A stretch of 64,000 bases of DNA from the NCBI GenBank assembly GCA_010093685.1, contig MU006218.1, positions 903,766 through 967,765 on the forward strand, in the 5' to 3' direction. This DNA comes from Ophiobolus disseminans (Eukaryota; Ascomycota; Dothideomycetes; Pleosporales; Phaeosphaeriaceae). The notes below the pieces were generated by a model. It searched no databases. It was given only the letters and a program-made list of their open reading frames with translations, and was not told where the DNA came from. Position 1 is the stretch's first letter, and each line of letters starts with the position of its first letter. This document shows positions 1 to 11,000 of the stretch, piece after piece. The position numbers and the translations under genes are program-made.

Positions 1-399
1 GTCGAACCATCGCGTGGCAAAACGCGCAAACCAATATGCGGGTACGCACAGACAACGCATCGGATTGTGACGACGTCGCATATCGCATACATAACCGCCG
101 TGAGCCTTTTGCTCCAGCTGCAGCCAGATGCAAGTGATCGCCGAGAGTGCGGGATAGAGTCAGGCGTGCGCTGCGCTCCTGCTCCACATTGTTCAGTCCT
201 GGAGATATCCCGGCTATCGCTGCCTGCTTGGCGGTCAATCTTTCCCTGTGGCTCGCCTGAACCTCGAGGTTTCGGTGGACGAGGCACAATCTGGTGACCC
301 CGCTTCTATCTACAACCTACGCTGTCGTCAACACCTACTCATATCAATTGCACACCATAATTAACAGCTGGCGCTGGCTAAGGAGTATTTCGAGACATC
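1..399. other. Intergenic, left edge
   Basis: No open frame here has family features. The last part is presumably the 5' leader and promoter of the hydrolase that starts at 400. A short pyrimidine- and A-rich stretch lies just before that ATG. Nothing else is recognised. Confidence 0.5.
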
Positions 400-2894
400 A
401 TGAAGAGTTGGATCGGGCCGGACGAGGGTGCGCCGTTGCTCGCGCCGCCCCGTAGTTCTGCTGCGCCTGCAGGTGACAGAATCCGCATCCGGGCGCTCGT
501 TTGGACGCTGGCGACATGCATGGCCATCTTTGGATTCGAGCTGTTTATTGATCCGAAGTTTGGCGGCCCTCTGCGCTGGAGGACTCCGTCTGGACCTGGG
601 CATCGCACGAAGACGTTCAAGTGGTCCCAGGTATGTGACAAATCATCTTTTAGGTGCCCCATTCGCCATAGTATAGAGTGCGTTCAGGTTGCACAAAAGA
701 CGAAGGTATAGTCTGAAGCAATGACTACACGTAACGCGTTCGAAGAGATACTACGTTGCATTCCCGTTTCCTTCACAACTGTTCGCCGTTTCGCTATTCC
801 CTAGATAACTAAAGACTATGATCATCTTCTCAGCTCACCTTATACGACTAAGAGTGTGCTATCAACTTTGTGACACGGGCGCATCTCGATTGCATTTCAT
901 ACATGTCTCTTCCTGCTGTTTCTTCACCTGGGACACTTCCAATCTAGACTTCAACACTAATCTCCCGATAGATAGATTCTTCTGAGGACTTCAAATTTCA
1001 TCAATGCTTCCGGGAGTTTGAGTGTGCGAAACTCAGAGTACCTCTTGATTACTTCAACGGAACGCATCCGGATGAGTATGTCAGCATAGCTGTTACGAAA
1101 CTACCAGCTATTGTCCCAGTTGACGATTCACGCTATGGCGGCCCAATCGTAATCAATCCAGGTGGCCCAGGTGCGTAGAGTCTTGTCGTTAATGTGTTTG
1201 CGACAGTTACTAACATAGCACATGGCATTCAAGGTGGTCCTGGAGCTCTCTTCGCTCTCGGAGTTGGCAAATCCTTACAGACAATCGTCGACTCCGCGAT
1301 CCACCCTAATATCGAAGCGACCGACGCAAAATACTACGATATTATCGGCTTTGATCCTCGTGGTATTGGCGAGACGGAGCCCGCGGCTTATTGTACGGAT
1401 GACTACGCCACTTCTTGGTCCTGGACATTACGAGAAAACGCAGTAGGTCTCCTCGGCAGCTCCGATGCGTCTTTGGGAAGGCTTTGGTCCATGTCCCATG
1501 CATGGGGCTCTGCTTGCAAAGATGCCATGGACGAAGAAGATGGCCCGGACATCAAGCAGTATATGGCCACGGCTTTTGTCGCTCGAGACATGCTGCAAAT
1601 TGTCGAGAAGCACGCTGCTTATGTTGCGAATACAGTTTCTCAGTTGGACTTCAAGAAGAACAGGATGCGTGCGCCGGAAACCGCTCCAGTCACATCTAGC
1701 GAAGCTAAGCTGGACTACTGGGGCTTCTCGTATGGGACCTTCCTGGGATCTACTTTCGCCAGCATGTTTCCTGATCGTGTGGGCCGCGTCATACTTGATG
1801 GCGTGGTTAGTTCCTACGACTACGAACATGCTCTAGGCAATGGATCTCTTACTGACAACCAGAAAGTCATGAGCTCCTTTTATACATATTGCGTCTACGC
1901 CGGTCCGGATCACTGTCCATTAGCCACCCCGGATGCAACCTTTGCTGACATTCGTAAGCGGGTGGACAAGATTGTCCAGTCACTTTATCACAACCCCCTC
2001 ATTCTAAAGGCTGCGACTGGGGCCGAAGTTCTGACATACTCGGACGTTCGTACACTCATATTTAGCGCCTTATACCAACCTACGACCGGTTTCCCACAAG
2101 TAGCCCAGCTGCTCTACGAGATCGAAGCCGGCCACGGTGAACTTCTGGACCTCATCGGGTACAACTACCAGTACCGCAACATTTACTCTTGCTCCGCGGA
2201 ACCTATCGTGGACTACACATCCTACGTCCCCACCTTTGCGATTTTATGCGCCGACGGCTTCGACCAGTCGCGCGTTGACATTGACGAATTCGCCGCGTAC
2301 TGGGAGCTCCTGGAAGGCATTTCCCCGGCCGCGGGCGCGGTATGGTCAATGCTGCTAATGCGCTGCGCTGCCTGGAAGATCCAAGCAAACTATAGGTACC
2401 AAGGTCCTTTTGGCGGAAACACTAGCAACCCTATTTTGTTCGTCAGCAACACGGCCGACCCCGTGACGCCCCTTCGCAGCGGGCGGATTATGCACACAGC
2501 GTACCCCAACAGCGGACTCCTGGTATCTGACCACGCAGGCCATTGTTCCATCGCTTCTCCTAACTTATGTACGCTCGGACATATCAAGACGTACTACCAG
2601 ACTGGGAAACTACCGCCGCCAAACACTCTATGTGTCCCGCCACCGAGCCCATTCAGTTTGAACTCGACAGATCCGAAGAGTCCATTCTACGATCCCGAGA
2701 TTGGGGGAATGGAAGTCGAGTTGGCGACATCCGCCGAGGGATGCGGACAAGTGTCGTTGCATCAAGCGGGTCAGGTCGTCGCAAAGGCGATTTCCGCGCA
2801 GGACTTCTTCGGTGTGGGTAAGCTTGTTGGTGGGCAGGGCGACTTGGTGAGGGAGTTCATGTCAATTAGCGCACAGTATTTTCACGTACGCTGA
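400..2894 (+). CDS. TAP-like alpha/beta hydrolase (tripeptidyl aminopeptidase-type), membrane anchored
   Basis: I read three exons, 400..630, 972..1170 and 1234..2894, giving 696 residues. The joins restore the conserved oxyanion stretch NPGGPGGPGA across the second intron. A single hydrophobic segment at about residues 31-50 would make this a type II membrane protein or a secreted protein with an uncleaved anchor. The nucleophile serine sits in GFSYG (about residue 309). The acid is the Asp of NTADPVTPL (about 552) and the His is in DHAGHCS (about 580), inside the TAP-like C-terminal domain. Family members remove N-terminal peptides or hydrolyse esters; the substrate here cannot be told. The first intron is long (341 nt) but has a CTAAT-like branch site near its 3' end. 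The ATG at 400 is chosen because it supplies the anchor. The family is sure, the exact role is not. Confidence 0.85.
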
Positions 2895-3174
2895 GTGCTG
2901 AATGGATACGGTAGGTCTCTGTTGGACGAAATTGCTAGCTGCGAATCCCTTGTAGTATAACGCATCTTCTCTCGAACTCGATATATATCTCAGCTCAGCG
3001 ACATCCTCACCACGTATTTTCTCGGCAGGTTGTGTCTTGCATGCTTCCACCCAACCGCTTCCACCCGCAACCTTATGCGGGAATTCGTTGAAACTGACTT
3101 TCACCGCTTTCCCCACACAATTCCTCAACTTCTCCGCTCGCCTTGCCAATACCTTCGACTGGTGTGCAGGCGCC

Positions 3175-3676
3175 TCAATGACCGCCACCATCTCCAAATA
3201 TCTGAAGTCGGCAAGAACGCAGTACTTGCTTCGGATCTCCTTGCAAAGGACCGACCACGTTATTACGACTACGCTGATACAATTCGTCGGCGAGCGTGAG
3301 GTGACCGACAAACTCTTGTATGGCGGCAACACAGCGGAAAGCCCGTACCCTGAAGTTGCTAGTGATGGGCAAGAGCTTGGACGTGAAATACTGAGGCGCG
3401 GTTTCTGCGTAGATTTGACGGCATGTGCGATAGAGATGTAGGCGGTCCCAGTCGAGCACTTCGGTGTGGAAGTATAGTGATATGTCGAGTTCTATTGCGA
3501 TGGTGTAGATCCTGTTGCGCAGCTCTGCAGGTAGGCGGAGGAGCGGCGAGTGCTGCTGGCTGCGGTGTGCGCTGCTTTTGTGTCAGTAACAGAGAGTGCG
3601 TGTTCAGAGTAACATGCATAGCTAGGCAGTGAGCGTTGGGCGTCAGATCTGGTGGTTTGGCGCTGGCGAAAGCCAT
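3175..3676 (-). CDS. F-box/2EXR-like small protein, array member 1 (frameshifted tail)
   Basis: The first exon is 3618..3676 and the second starts at 3571, giving 151 residues to the stop at 3175. The second exon carries LLRLPAELRNRIY, then WDRLHLYRTCRQIYAET, the core shared by all five copies in this array. The intron (3572..3617, 46 nt) begins GCATGT rather than GT and has a TACTGAC branch site, so it is a GC-AG intron. It falls at exactly the position and phase used by the paralogues. After about residue 105 the resemblance to the paralogues jumps to another frame (open 2862..3332, with WSVLCKEIRS and VLADFRYLEMV). The annotated tail is therefore probably the product of a one-base frameshift. 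LRLPxEIR proteins resemble the F-box N-terminus used to bind Skp1 in ubiquitin ligases; this role is inferred only. The gene is either a truncated functional copy or a young pseudogene. Confidence 0.55.
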
Positions 3677-4072
3677 GTTTGAGGTGGAAGGCACGTCGTG
3701 TGTTTTCAGTTTAGGAAAGCGCAGAACTGAATGTGGCACATCTATACACTAGCTCGTTTGCTGACATACACTACTTTAAGTGAAAGTGAAAGTGAAGTCT
3801 TTAGCGTACTAAACAGTGGCGATTTACACGATTCTCAACTTTCGGCTCAAAATTCTCGTTCGATCTTACACGATCTATTGACCTTGGCTCTTCTCGCTAC
3901 TTCCCTTTCGGTAAAGTAGAACCTGCGACCTTACAATTTTGGCACTCGTCCCCTAATCTACTCGCACTCTATCAAATCGGACTTCGTCAACCACATATCG
4001 TATGAAAAGGACACAGATTGCCTGTTGTCCATATTGCATCCTCCATCAACTAACCACCGCTGATTTTTATTT

Positions 4073-4627
4073 TTATTTGAAAACTCGGACATCCCTGAAG
4101 GCATGCCCGTCAAAAGACCAGTCCGAGATCCTTATGTTGCGCAGACTTATCAGGTCTTCGACGAAGCATCGCTCGCTCTGTTGCATGTATTTCTCTAACA
4201 CCGATTCTGAGGTAACGATTTCGCGGACAGTCCGGCGCTGAGATGGGGTGAGCTTATTGATGGCGCTCTTCATGCTCAAAGAAGTGCGAAAGATTAGGAA
4301 CCTTTGGTAGAATGGCAAAAGGTTCGAGACAAAGTACTGGTTCGCGGTTTCAGCGGCGATTTGGTGACACGTGCGGGATAACTCCAGACGGTCCCAGGCG
4401 GGATGATCGTGGTGTATCATATTTGCAGTGTTCAGGTCCATGGCGTACCCATATACGCGGTCGCGGATCTCCAGAGGCAAGCGCAAAAGAGGTGACATTT
4501 ATTTGTTGAGTTGCGCACTGTCCTAAAAGTCAATGCTGACAATCGCGAATATGTAAAGAACATACATTGCCAGAGATTGCTCATTTGGTATCAAATTCGG
4601 GAAGCCTTTGACCTGACGAAGCGCCAT
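4073..4627 (-). pseudogene. F-box/2EXR-like paralogue, array member 2, nonsense codon after first exon
   Basis: The first exon, 4566..4627, encodes a start like its siblings (VKGFPNLIP) and ends in the same phase at a good GTATGT donor. Splicing to the acceptor at 4518/4519 (GACAG) keeps the spacing to the core motif identical to the intact copy (31 nt). It then reads through a TAA at 4499..4501, directly before an ATG at 4496..4498. From that ATG a 141-residue frame runs to 4073 with SPLLRLPLEIRDRVYGYAMD and WDRLELSRTCHQIAAETA. Either the copy is dead by a nonsense mutation, or translation now begins at the second-exon ATG and gives a shortened protein lacking the exon-1 tail. Core residues and the C-terminal half are otherwise preserved. 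Confidence 0.55.
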
Positions 4628-5022
4628 GATGCAAGGTATAGAAGGTGCGGGGTGTGAGTTGAGGTAGAGTAGCGGAGTAACGAGGAGAATGAGAGTAAGG
4701 AGTGGAAGATAAGGCTGTACAGGAAGCGGGCGCTAGTAGACGATCTTTGTGGCAAATGATCTCATGTGTATGTTCGCACAGAGTTAACATGACTAACTCT
4801 CATGAGATAGCCCCTTGAGGGCATCTAGGCTGTTTGATAGGAAAAACGCCTTTCATAATTTAGATACTAACGTCTTCCAGCACTTAGTTCAATTGTATCC
4901 CTTCACAAGTCGCGTAAACCCACTACTAAAATCACTTATAAATCCCCCAATGCCATAAAACCCACAAGCCGTTACTCTGAAAGTTGATAGTCCTGATCTG
5001 CCCAGACACATGGGTCCTCCGC
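4628..5022. other. Intergenic between array members 2 and 3
   Basis: About 395 bases between two array copies. No coding signal or repeat was seen. It should hold the promoter of member 2 and the 3' region of member 3. Confidence 0.4.
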
Positions 5023-5677
5023 CTATAGCGAGTCTGGCTGGTCATTCTCAGCAGGAAGCGCAATGTAGTCGATATCCACTGTGAACTGTCGCATCCATTC
5101 GATCATACCTAAGACACGGAAGCCAGATCGCGAAACCCAGCTTCTATGTGCTACATTCATGTCGTGTGTGATCAGCAGCTTCTTAAGGCTCAGCAGAGCT
5201 CCAAAGGGACATTGCACACCAGCTCGACTTTTGCCTTCAGTTGCAGCCGCAGGAAGTTTGACTTTAGTAATGGCATTCCTTTGCGCGCTTGAGAAGGCTT
5301 CAATCGTCGATACCATCTCCCGAATCGTGGCAAAAGAGGCTCCGCCCCGAATCAGCGGCAGAATCTTGACGGTGAAGTAGAGCTCGGCAGTTTCCGCGTA
5401 GAGCTGTCGGCACATATATGACAGGTTAAAGCGGTTCCAATCGTGGTGGTTATCGTGGTGAAGCTGGTCGCTTTTCAGGTCCAGAGCGAAGTCGTAGATG
5501 TAGTTTCGAATTTCAGGTGGAAGGCGCAGAACTGGCAACTCAGTCTGGTTCCGTAATGCGCTGAGAAAAGAGTCAGCATCTTAAGAAACGACTGCATGTT
5601 CTTGGAGTAGCTTACGTGTCTAGCTCTTTTGCACTAGGCAAAAGGTTTGGAGGACCCTTCACGATTGTGGGCGCCAT
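5023..5677 (-). CDS. F-box/2EXR-like small protein, array member 3 (intact reference copy)
   Basis: The two exons are 5616..5677 and 5023..5560, giving 199 residues. Exon 1 encodes MAPTIVKGPPNLLP and related residues, ending in phase 2 at a GTAAGC donor. The 55-nt intron ends in TTTCTCAG. Exon 2 carries LPVLRLPPEIRNYIYDFALD, followed by WNRFNLSYMCRQLYAETAELYF. The LRLPPEIRN block is the usual F-box-like N-terminus of many Dothideomycete small proteins. The second block (histidine-rich linker, WxRxxLSxxCRQ, AETA) is the signature that ties this array together. There is no transmembrane segment or signal peptide. This is the only copy with every element in frame and without an odd splice site, so it is the best reference for the other four. 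Biochemical function is unknown. Confidence 0.75.
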
Positions 5678-5990
5678 TGTGTAGTATGCTGGAGATGGGC
5701 TCAGGTGCAAGCCTGGAGAGAAAGAAGCAGGAACAGAATCAGAAGGTTTGTGGTCAAGTAAGTAGCCCTAGTCTATATGAAGCACGTGTTGAGGGTATAA
5801 AGGATCCGAGCAAGTGAAAGAGCCAATCGACGTGAGATAAAGCGTTTGCCGTCGTTCTTCCTGATGCACCATAGCGATCCACTTTGAATGTTAGGCACCT
5901 GACAAGCTTTTCGTCGAGGATCAAACCATGCGTACAGTTTTGAACAACCGATGCCAAAAACCGCATATTCAGATACAACCGTGTTTCCTC
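5678..5990. other. Intergenic between array members 3 and 4
   Basis: About 310 bases. No convincing coding frame was found. It presumably carries the promoter of member 3. Confidence 0.4.
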
Positions 5991-6806
5991 CTACATACTC
6001 CTAAAATCAACCAGCAAACCTTCGTTCCCCGTCGCCGCCCTCATAAGCTCGCTCAACCGTCCGCGCAAGTTCTCGAGCGCATGCCTTTGCATCCTCCCTA
6101 TAGTAATTCTGTCCACATATGGAAACTCTCTCAAGACCTTCAAATCCAGGCTGCCCTTCCTCCAGTCCATGCACATGTCATCCCACCGCAGCCAAACGTG
6201 CCTCACAGCTCGTTTCTGCGGAGATGTAAGCACCTCACTGGCTATGAGTTCCAGCTCATCAATGCATAGCAACTCGTGCAACGCGTTTGGGAAGAAGATA
6301 AGTTTGGATTGGAAGTAGCGGTGTGCTGTTTCCGCGAAGATTTGACGTGACGTGCGGGAGACGTCGAGACGGTCCCACAATGGGTATTCGTCGTGCAAGG
6401 AAGGAGCAGGGCCGTCGATGTCCATGGCGAGCTCCAAGATGCGGTTCCTGATCTCAGCTGGTAGGCGGAGAAGGCGCGAGTTGTGTTGGTTGTAGTATGC
6501 ACTAGGATTCGTAAGGAGGGTACTCAGATGATAGCTGCCTGGGGACATCTACATAGCCAAACGCCTCTCATCTGGAACGAGGTTTGGTGGACCTTTCGTA
6601 TCTCGCGACGGCTCGTTTTTGGCCTTCTCAGCTGCGAAAGATAAATTTTCGTTGATGACGCATCTCATAGATATCTTGAGATTTACTAAGTGTTCGAGAT
6701 ATGCCGGCGTAGGAAGGACGGGCGCCACGCTAGGGGGTGGCGGTGGTAATTCACGGGTGAAAATTGGATTGATCACCACGCGCATGAGAGACTTCAACAA
6801 TTTCAT
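5991..6806 (-). CDS. F-box/2EXR-like protein, array member 4, with extended N-terminus
   Basis: I read exons 6553..6806 and 5991..6501, giving 254 residues. The exon-1 end (KGPPNLVPDERRLA) and the start of exon 2 match the paralogues in phase and spacing: 31 nt from the acceptor to the LRLP codons. That supports the 51-nt intron 6502..6552 even though its donor (GTAGAT) is weak. Exon 2 encodes LLRLPAEIRNRILELAMD, then WDRLDVSRTSRQIFAETA and a C-terminal half with LTSPQKRAVRHVWLRWDD. Exon 1 is about 64 residues longer than in the siblings and holds a run of five prolines, so this copy gained or kept a unique N-terminal region. The alternative is an unspliced 185-residue protein from the ATG at 6548, which would lose the conserved exon-1 motif. 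Confidence 0.65.
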
Positions 6807-7036
6807 CGTGTTTATGTGATGACAAGGATATATTGTGAGGTGAACGAGACCTTGTCTAAGATGTTGGTGCAGCGATGTAGGAAGGAGCTCCGTAAGCGAG
6901 ATGCACCCCCTTGCTAGCCTCTAATGACCTGTGATACAGAACTCTGACTGTTTTCCTTGTCCGGTGCCGTAGTCTGCCTATTCTCTAGGAATTCTGTTTG
7001 TGAATAGACACACCTTCATGCTCTCGTGCCAGTACA

Positions 7037-7689
7037 CTAGAGAAATTCGTACGCCTTAGTCAGGGACTTTCCTCTCTCGGCCACCCACGCATCAATTATC
7101 AACTCCTGGTTCCCAGTACGTCGACGTAGATATTTCTTTGTCCACTCCACTCCCATCATGTCGGGCTCCGGTACTCCATAGAGTACTACATGCTTCAATC
7201 CCAGAAATTCGGCCAGGAAGAACAACGGGTCCCAATTTCGCGTAGAGATACGAACCTCCTGCCATAGGTAAGAAACACGCTTGACAGCCCGTTTCTGGAA
7301 AGGTGTGAGAAACAGCGCAAGATCTACTGCATCTGCTCTGCGCAAAGTAGCACTCATGATTGTGGTGATTGGTAGCATATTGGCCTCGAAGTACTGGGCT
7401 GCCGTGTCGAAGTAGACTTGACGGGAGGTGCGGGATAAGCTCAGACAATCCCAGTCGACATGATCTTCGTGCAAGTGCGGAGTCGCGAGGTCCATGGCGA
7501 GGTCGCAGATAGCATTCGGGAGTCGGCAGGCAGACGAGGAAGCGGCGACTCCTTCTGATTGCGTTTGGCACTTCATCAAAATAGCTGTGTATGGGTGATA
7601 AGAATGTAGGCAGGCGTTTGCTCACACATGTAGGCAATTTGCGTTCGCGGCTAGGGTGGGCGGTCCCTTGACCGTTTCTATCTCGCCAT
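7037..7689 (-). pseudogene. F-box/2EXR-like paralogue, array member 5, multiply disrupted
   Basis: The main frame 7037..7579 keeps the second family block (WDCLSLSRTSRQVYFDTAAQYF) and the C-terminal half (LTPFQKRAVKRVSYLWQE, AEFLGLKHVVLYG). Its start does not match the siblings. The LRLPAEIRN motif is split between two frames: PRLPADSR reads in one and NAICDLAMD in another. Upstream, a relic of exon 1 (ETVKGPPTLAANANCL, about 7626..7680) is also frameshifted relative to its expected ATG at 7687..7689. A GTGTGAGC donor and a CACAG acceptor for the family intron are still visible. Three independent disruptions argue for a pseudogene. A novel protein starting at the ATG at 7579 is the alternative. 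Confidence 0.6.
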
Positions 7690-8086
7690 GGCCTCGTGCA
7701 ACACCCTCCAGCCGAGCGTTACACCTGTTTCTCAATCGCTCAAGCAATGAATCGGATCTGGCGTGCTGGGGGTGTAGCATGTTTGCCTGCATGAACATCG
7801 CAAGACTGGGCGAGACAAAGTGTGGTAGTTGAAGACGTTTGTGGATAAGAGAGAGAAGGGGTTGTTGTGAGGACTGTCCAACGAACCTTAGCGCAACCGC
7901 CAAGATGAAGACAAGTCCAAGCGCACGAAGGTGAAGGTGACCAACCTGTAAAGTAACGAAGTCATGCGATTTATCAATCATACAATACAAACATATCCCT
8001 GGCATCCATCATCCTCCAACGCCAATTTTACACAGCCATGGCAAAGCTATAGCTAAAACATGCCAAACCCACATCCTATGCACCTA

Positions 8087-11000
8087 CTACTCTTCATCCT
8101 CGCTATCCTCATCCATACCCTCCGCTGCCTCGACTTGGAACGTCGGCGCCTGGTCTACACCTAGGTAACTATCACTGACAAGGTACACCGTCAGCTCATG
8201 ACTTCCCGGCTTCTCGAGCGTAAACTCCAGCACCGTCTCCAACTTCCGCGCAATCGAGACCTTCTTGATCGCCAGTAGCGAGTGCTCTTTCTGGTCGCCA
8301 ACAACCAGCCACCAGCTCTCCGTCTTATCGGCGGGGTAGAATGGCGCGTGCACTTCGGTCTTGAGCTCCTCGTCTTCGTCGAGGTTGCGTGTGATCTTAA
8401 CGCGCAGCTGAGCGGGCGAGTTCGACGCGATGTCTTCTGGGTCGACAAGCTCGTGCTCGAGCTCAATGTTGGGATAGTAGTTGTTCGTGAAGTTGGCAAT
8501 GTCTGCGAGTTGGCGTTGATCGACCTCCAGTGCCTTGATGAGCTTCTTGTAATCCGGGTTCTCTTCTTCGTCCATGGCGTTGATGAAATCGTCGACATCG
8601 TTGATAGTGAATTTCTGGGCTGCTTTGACGGTATCGTTGTCGAAGTGAGGAATCTGCTTGAGCGGCGAGTCCTTCTGCCACATTGCTTGGACGACCATTT
8701 GTGATAGCTCCATGGCGGACATGGCATTGAGATGTGCCTCGGAAGAGAGAACATCAACACTGGCGCTGAGGATGTTGAGCACCTTGCGAAGCACAATTTC
8801 CTGGTCTTTGGCCAAGTCGATAGGCAGCTGCATACGAGAGAAGTGAGCTTGGAGCAGTACGAAAGCCTTGAAGTGCGGTGTCTCAAAACTAGGCTCTTGC
8901 ATCTTAAAGGGCACACGGTCGTATATACGCCCCAAGATGTGATCCTCATGACGTCGTATCTGGATGTCTTCGAACTCGGTAGCAGCTGTGATAATCTCCA
9001 GCACGCCCTTGAGGCTGGTCCGGCCGTTAAGCGACATCATCAACGTCTGCATCGTAATAAACGAGATGTTGTAGTATGCCGCAATCATGCACGGGTTGAG
9101 AGGCTCAATAGCATCCTCTTCCTCGTCATGCTCAATGAGATTGGCATCTGACAGCTCCTTCAATGTCTGCTCAACAAGCTCTGACAGATGTGCGCTCAAG
9201 CCTTCGTGTGATGTGTCGTGCAGGTTGTAGTAGCTGGGATTGGCGAGGAGGCGGCGGTAGTAGTATGTGTACGTAGACCAGTCGACGGCTTCCTGTGTTG
9301 ACTCGATGGTCTTTGAACTGATCTCCGCGACAAAGGCGTCATGAAGATAGTCGTGGAGGTAGCTCTCGATCGGTAGTGCCTCGTTGAGGAACTTCTTGTA
9401 GTACTCGCGCTTCACCGCAGGTAGCATCAATACACCCTTCGCCGACTTGTCTTGTCCGACTCTGCCAGCTTTCCCGAACATCTGTAGGATCTCGCTGATG
9501 GGGTAGTCGACGTAGCGATGTTCGCGACCCTCGTAAAATTGTGTGCCTTGAACGACGACCAGATGTGCGCTGCTGTCGACCTCCCAGCATGAATCGCGAG
9601 AGACGATGAGAACCTGGATCGCACCAACCTTGAACAGATGCTGAACAGCCTTCTTGTCGAATTTGTTGAGAGCTTCGTGGAAGTAGCCAATACCGTGGGA
9701 CAAGGATGTGGCCAGCGCCTGCTCGTTAATCTTCTCAATGATGGGTTGGATCTCCTCGAGGTCTACGTTGAGGAACCGATCCTCTTCATCATCAGCCACA
9801 CAAGCAGCGAACAGGTCGATGGATGAGTTGCGAGCCTGTTTCCGGTTTGGTACAAACACCATAGCTGGCTTATCTGGCGACAGCTGTGTGATCGCGGAGT
9901 AGGTGGGACGAGCCATGGCCATCATAAGCGATGGGAAGTGAGGAATGGTGAATGACTGAATCTTGAGCTCTAGTGGTACTGCTCGGATGGCAGGGCTAAA
10001 GTTGTAGATGGTGTGCTTGGTGGCACCGATCCACTCACCAATGTCTCGTGCGTTCGACAACGACACACTGAGGCCAACAATGCGCAACTTGGATTCGAGC
10101 TGGGCCGCCATCGCTTGCATACGCGACACCACGATCTCGTACACATGTCCACCAGAGCCGCCGAGCATGTGCAGCTCATCGGTGATCAGCAAAGCCACTG
10201 TCTGTACGTTCTTTCGCCGTTGCCATTGGCGCGAGATGGAGTCCCATTGTGAGGGTGTTGCCAGGATAAGATCACCCTTTTCGAGTAACCGCAAGTCTGC
10301 TGTTGTTTCGCCTGTGAACTTGACTACATCCTTGCCTCCACCGAGACGGGACAGACGTTCGTTCCAGTTCTTGTACTGATTGTCTACAAGCTCCTGGAAG
10401 GGTGCAAGGTAGACAATGCGGCCTTCGTTATCGCTCGCCCAGTGTCGCAGAATGGCGAATTCAGCGCAGAGAGTCTTGCCAATGCCTGCGGATGCACCAA
10501 TCAGAACATTGTCGTCCGAGGTGTACAAAGAGTTGAATGTCTGCGTTTGGACTTTGTTGAAGCGACCTATGTTCTCGTAGAGACCCATGTATTCCTTTCT
10601 CTTCAACGCCGAGACGGGCAATGGCTGTAGATCGAGAATCGGAGTATGCGCAGGGAACTTGGCGGGTAGGATGAGCTTCTGGAAGGACACAGCAAGCTTA
10701 GTCTCAGAGGCCATCCATCGATCGGAGAGGACTGTGATGAAGTAGTTGGGCGGCATAGGCTCATCGATAGGCACTGTCAGTTCAATCAGATGCTCGTTGA
10801 CCTCTCCATGAGCGTAGTCTTTTCGGAGAATGAACTGATCATGGAAAAGAATCTGCTCGCCATCGCAGTCTTCAACAAGGATCCAGAACGCTTCAGAGGC
10901 TCCGTGGAGGGATTCGTCCCATACAAAGTTCGGCCTAATCAAGAGCTCCAGACGGAGTAATGACCTGGTGACTGGGCGAGGTGTGGCCTCGATCTCGAGA

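Noticed and set aside
3775..3802. Short GTGAAA repeats
   Set aside because: Only about three units over fewer than 30 bases. It is too short to call a satellite or regulatory array.
7092..7637. Long minus-strand frame overlapping array member 5
   Set aside because: It overlaps the family-like frame in a shifted phase and matches no paralogue. It is a by-product of biased codons.
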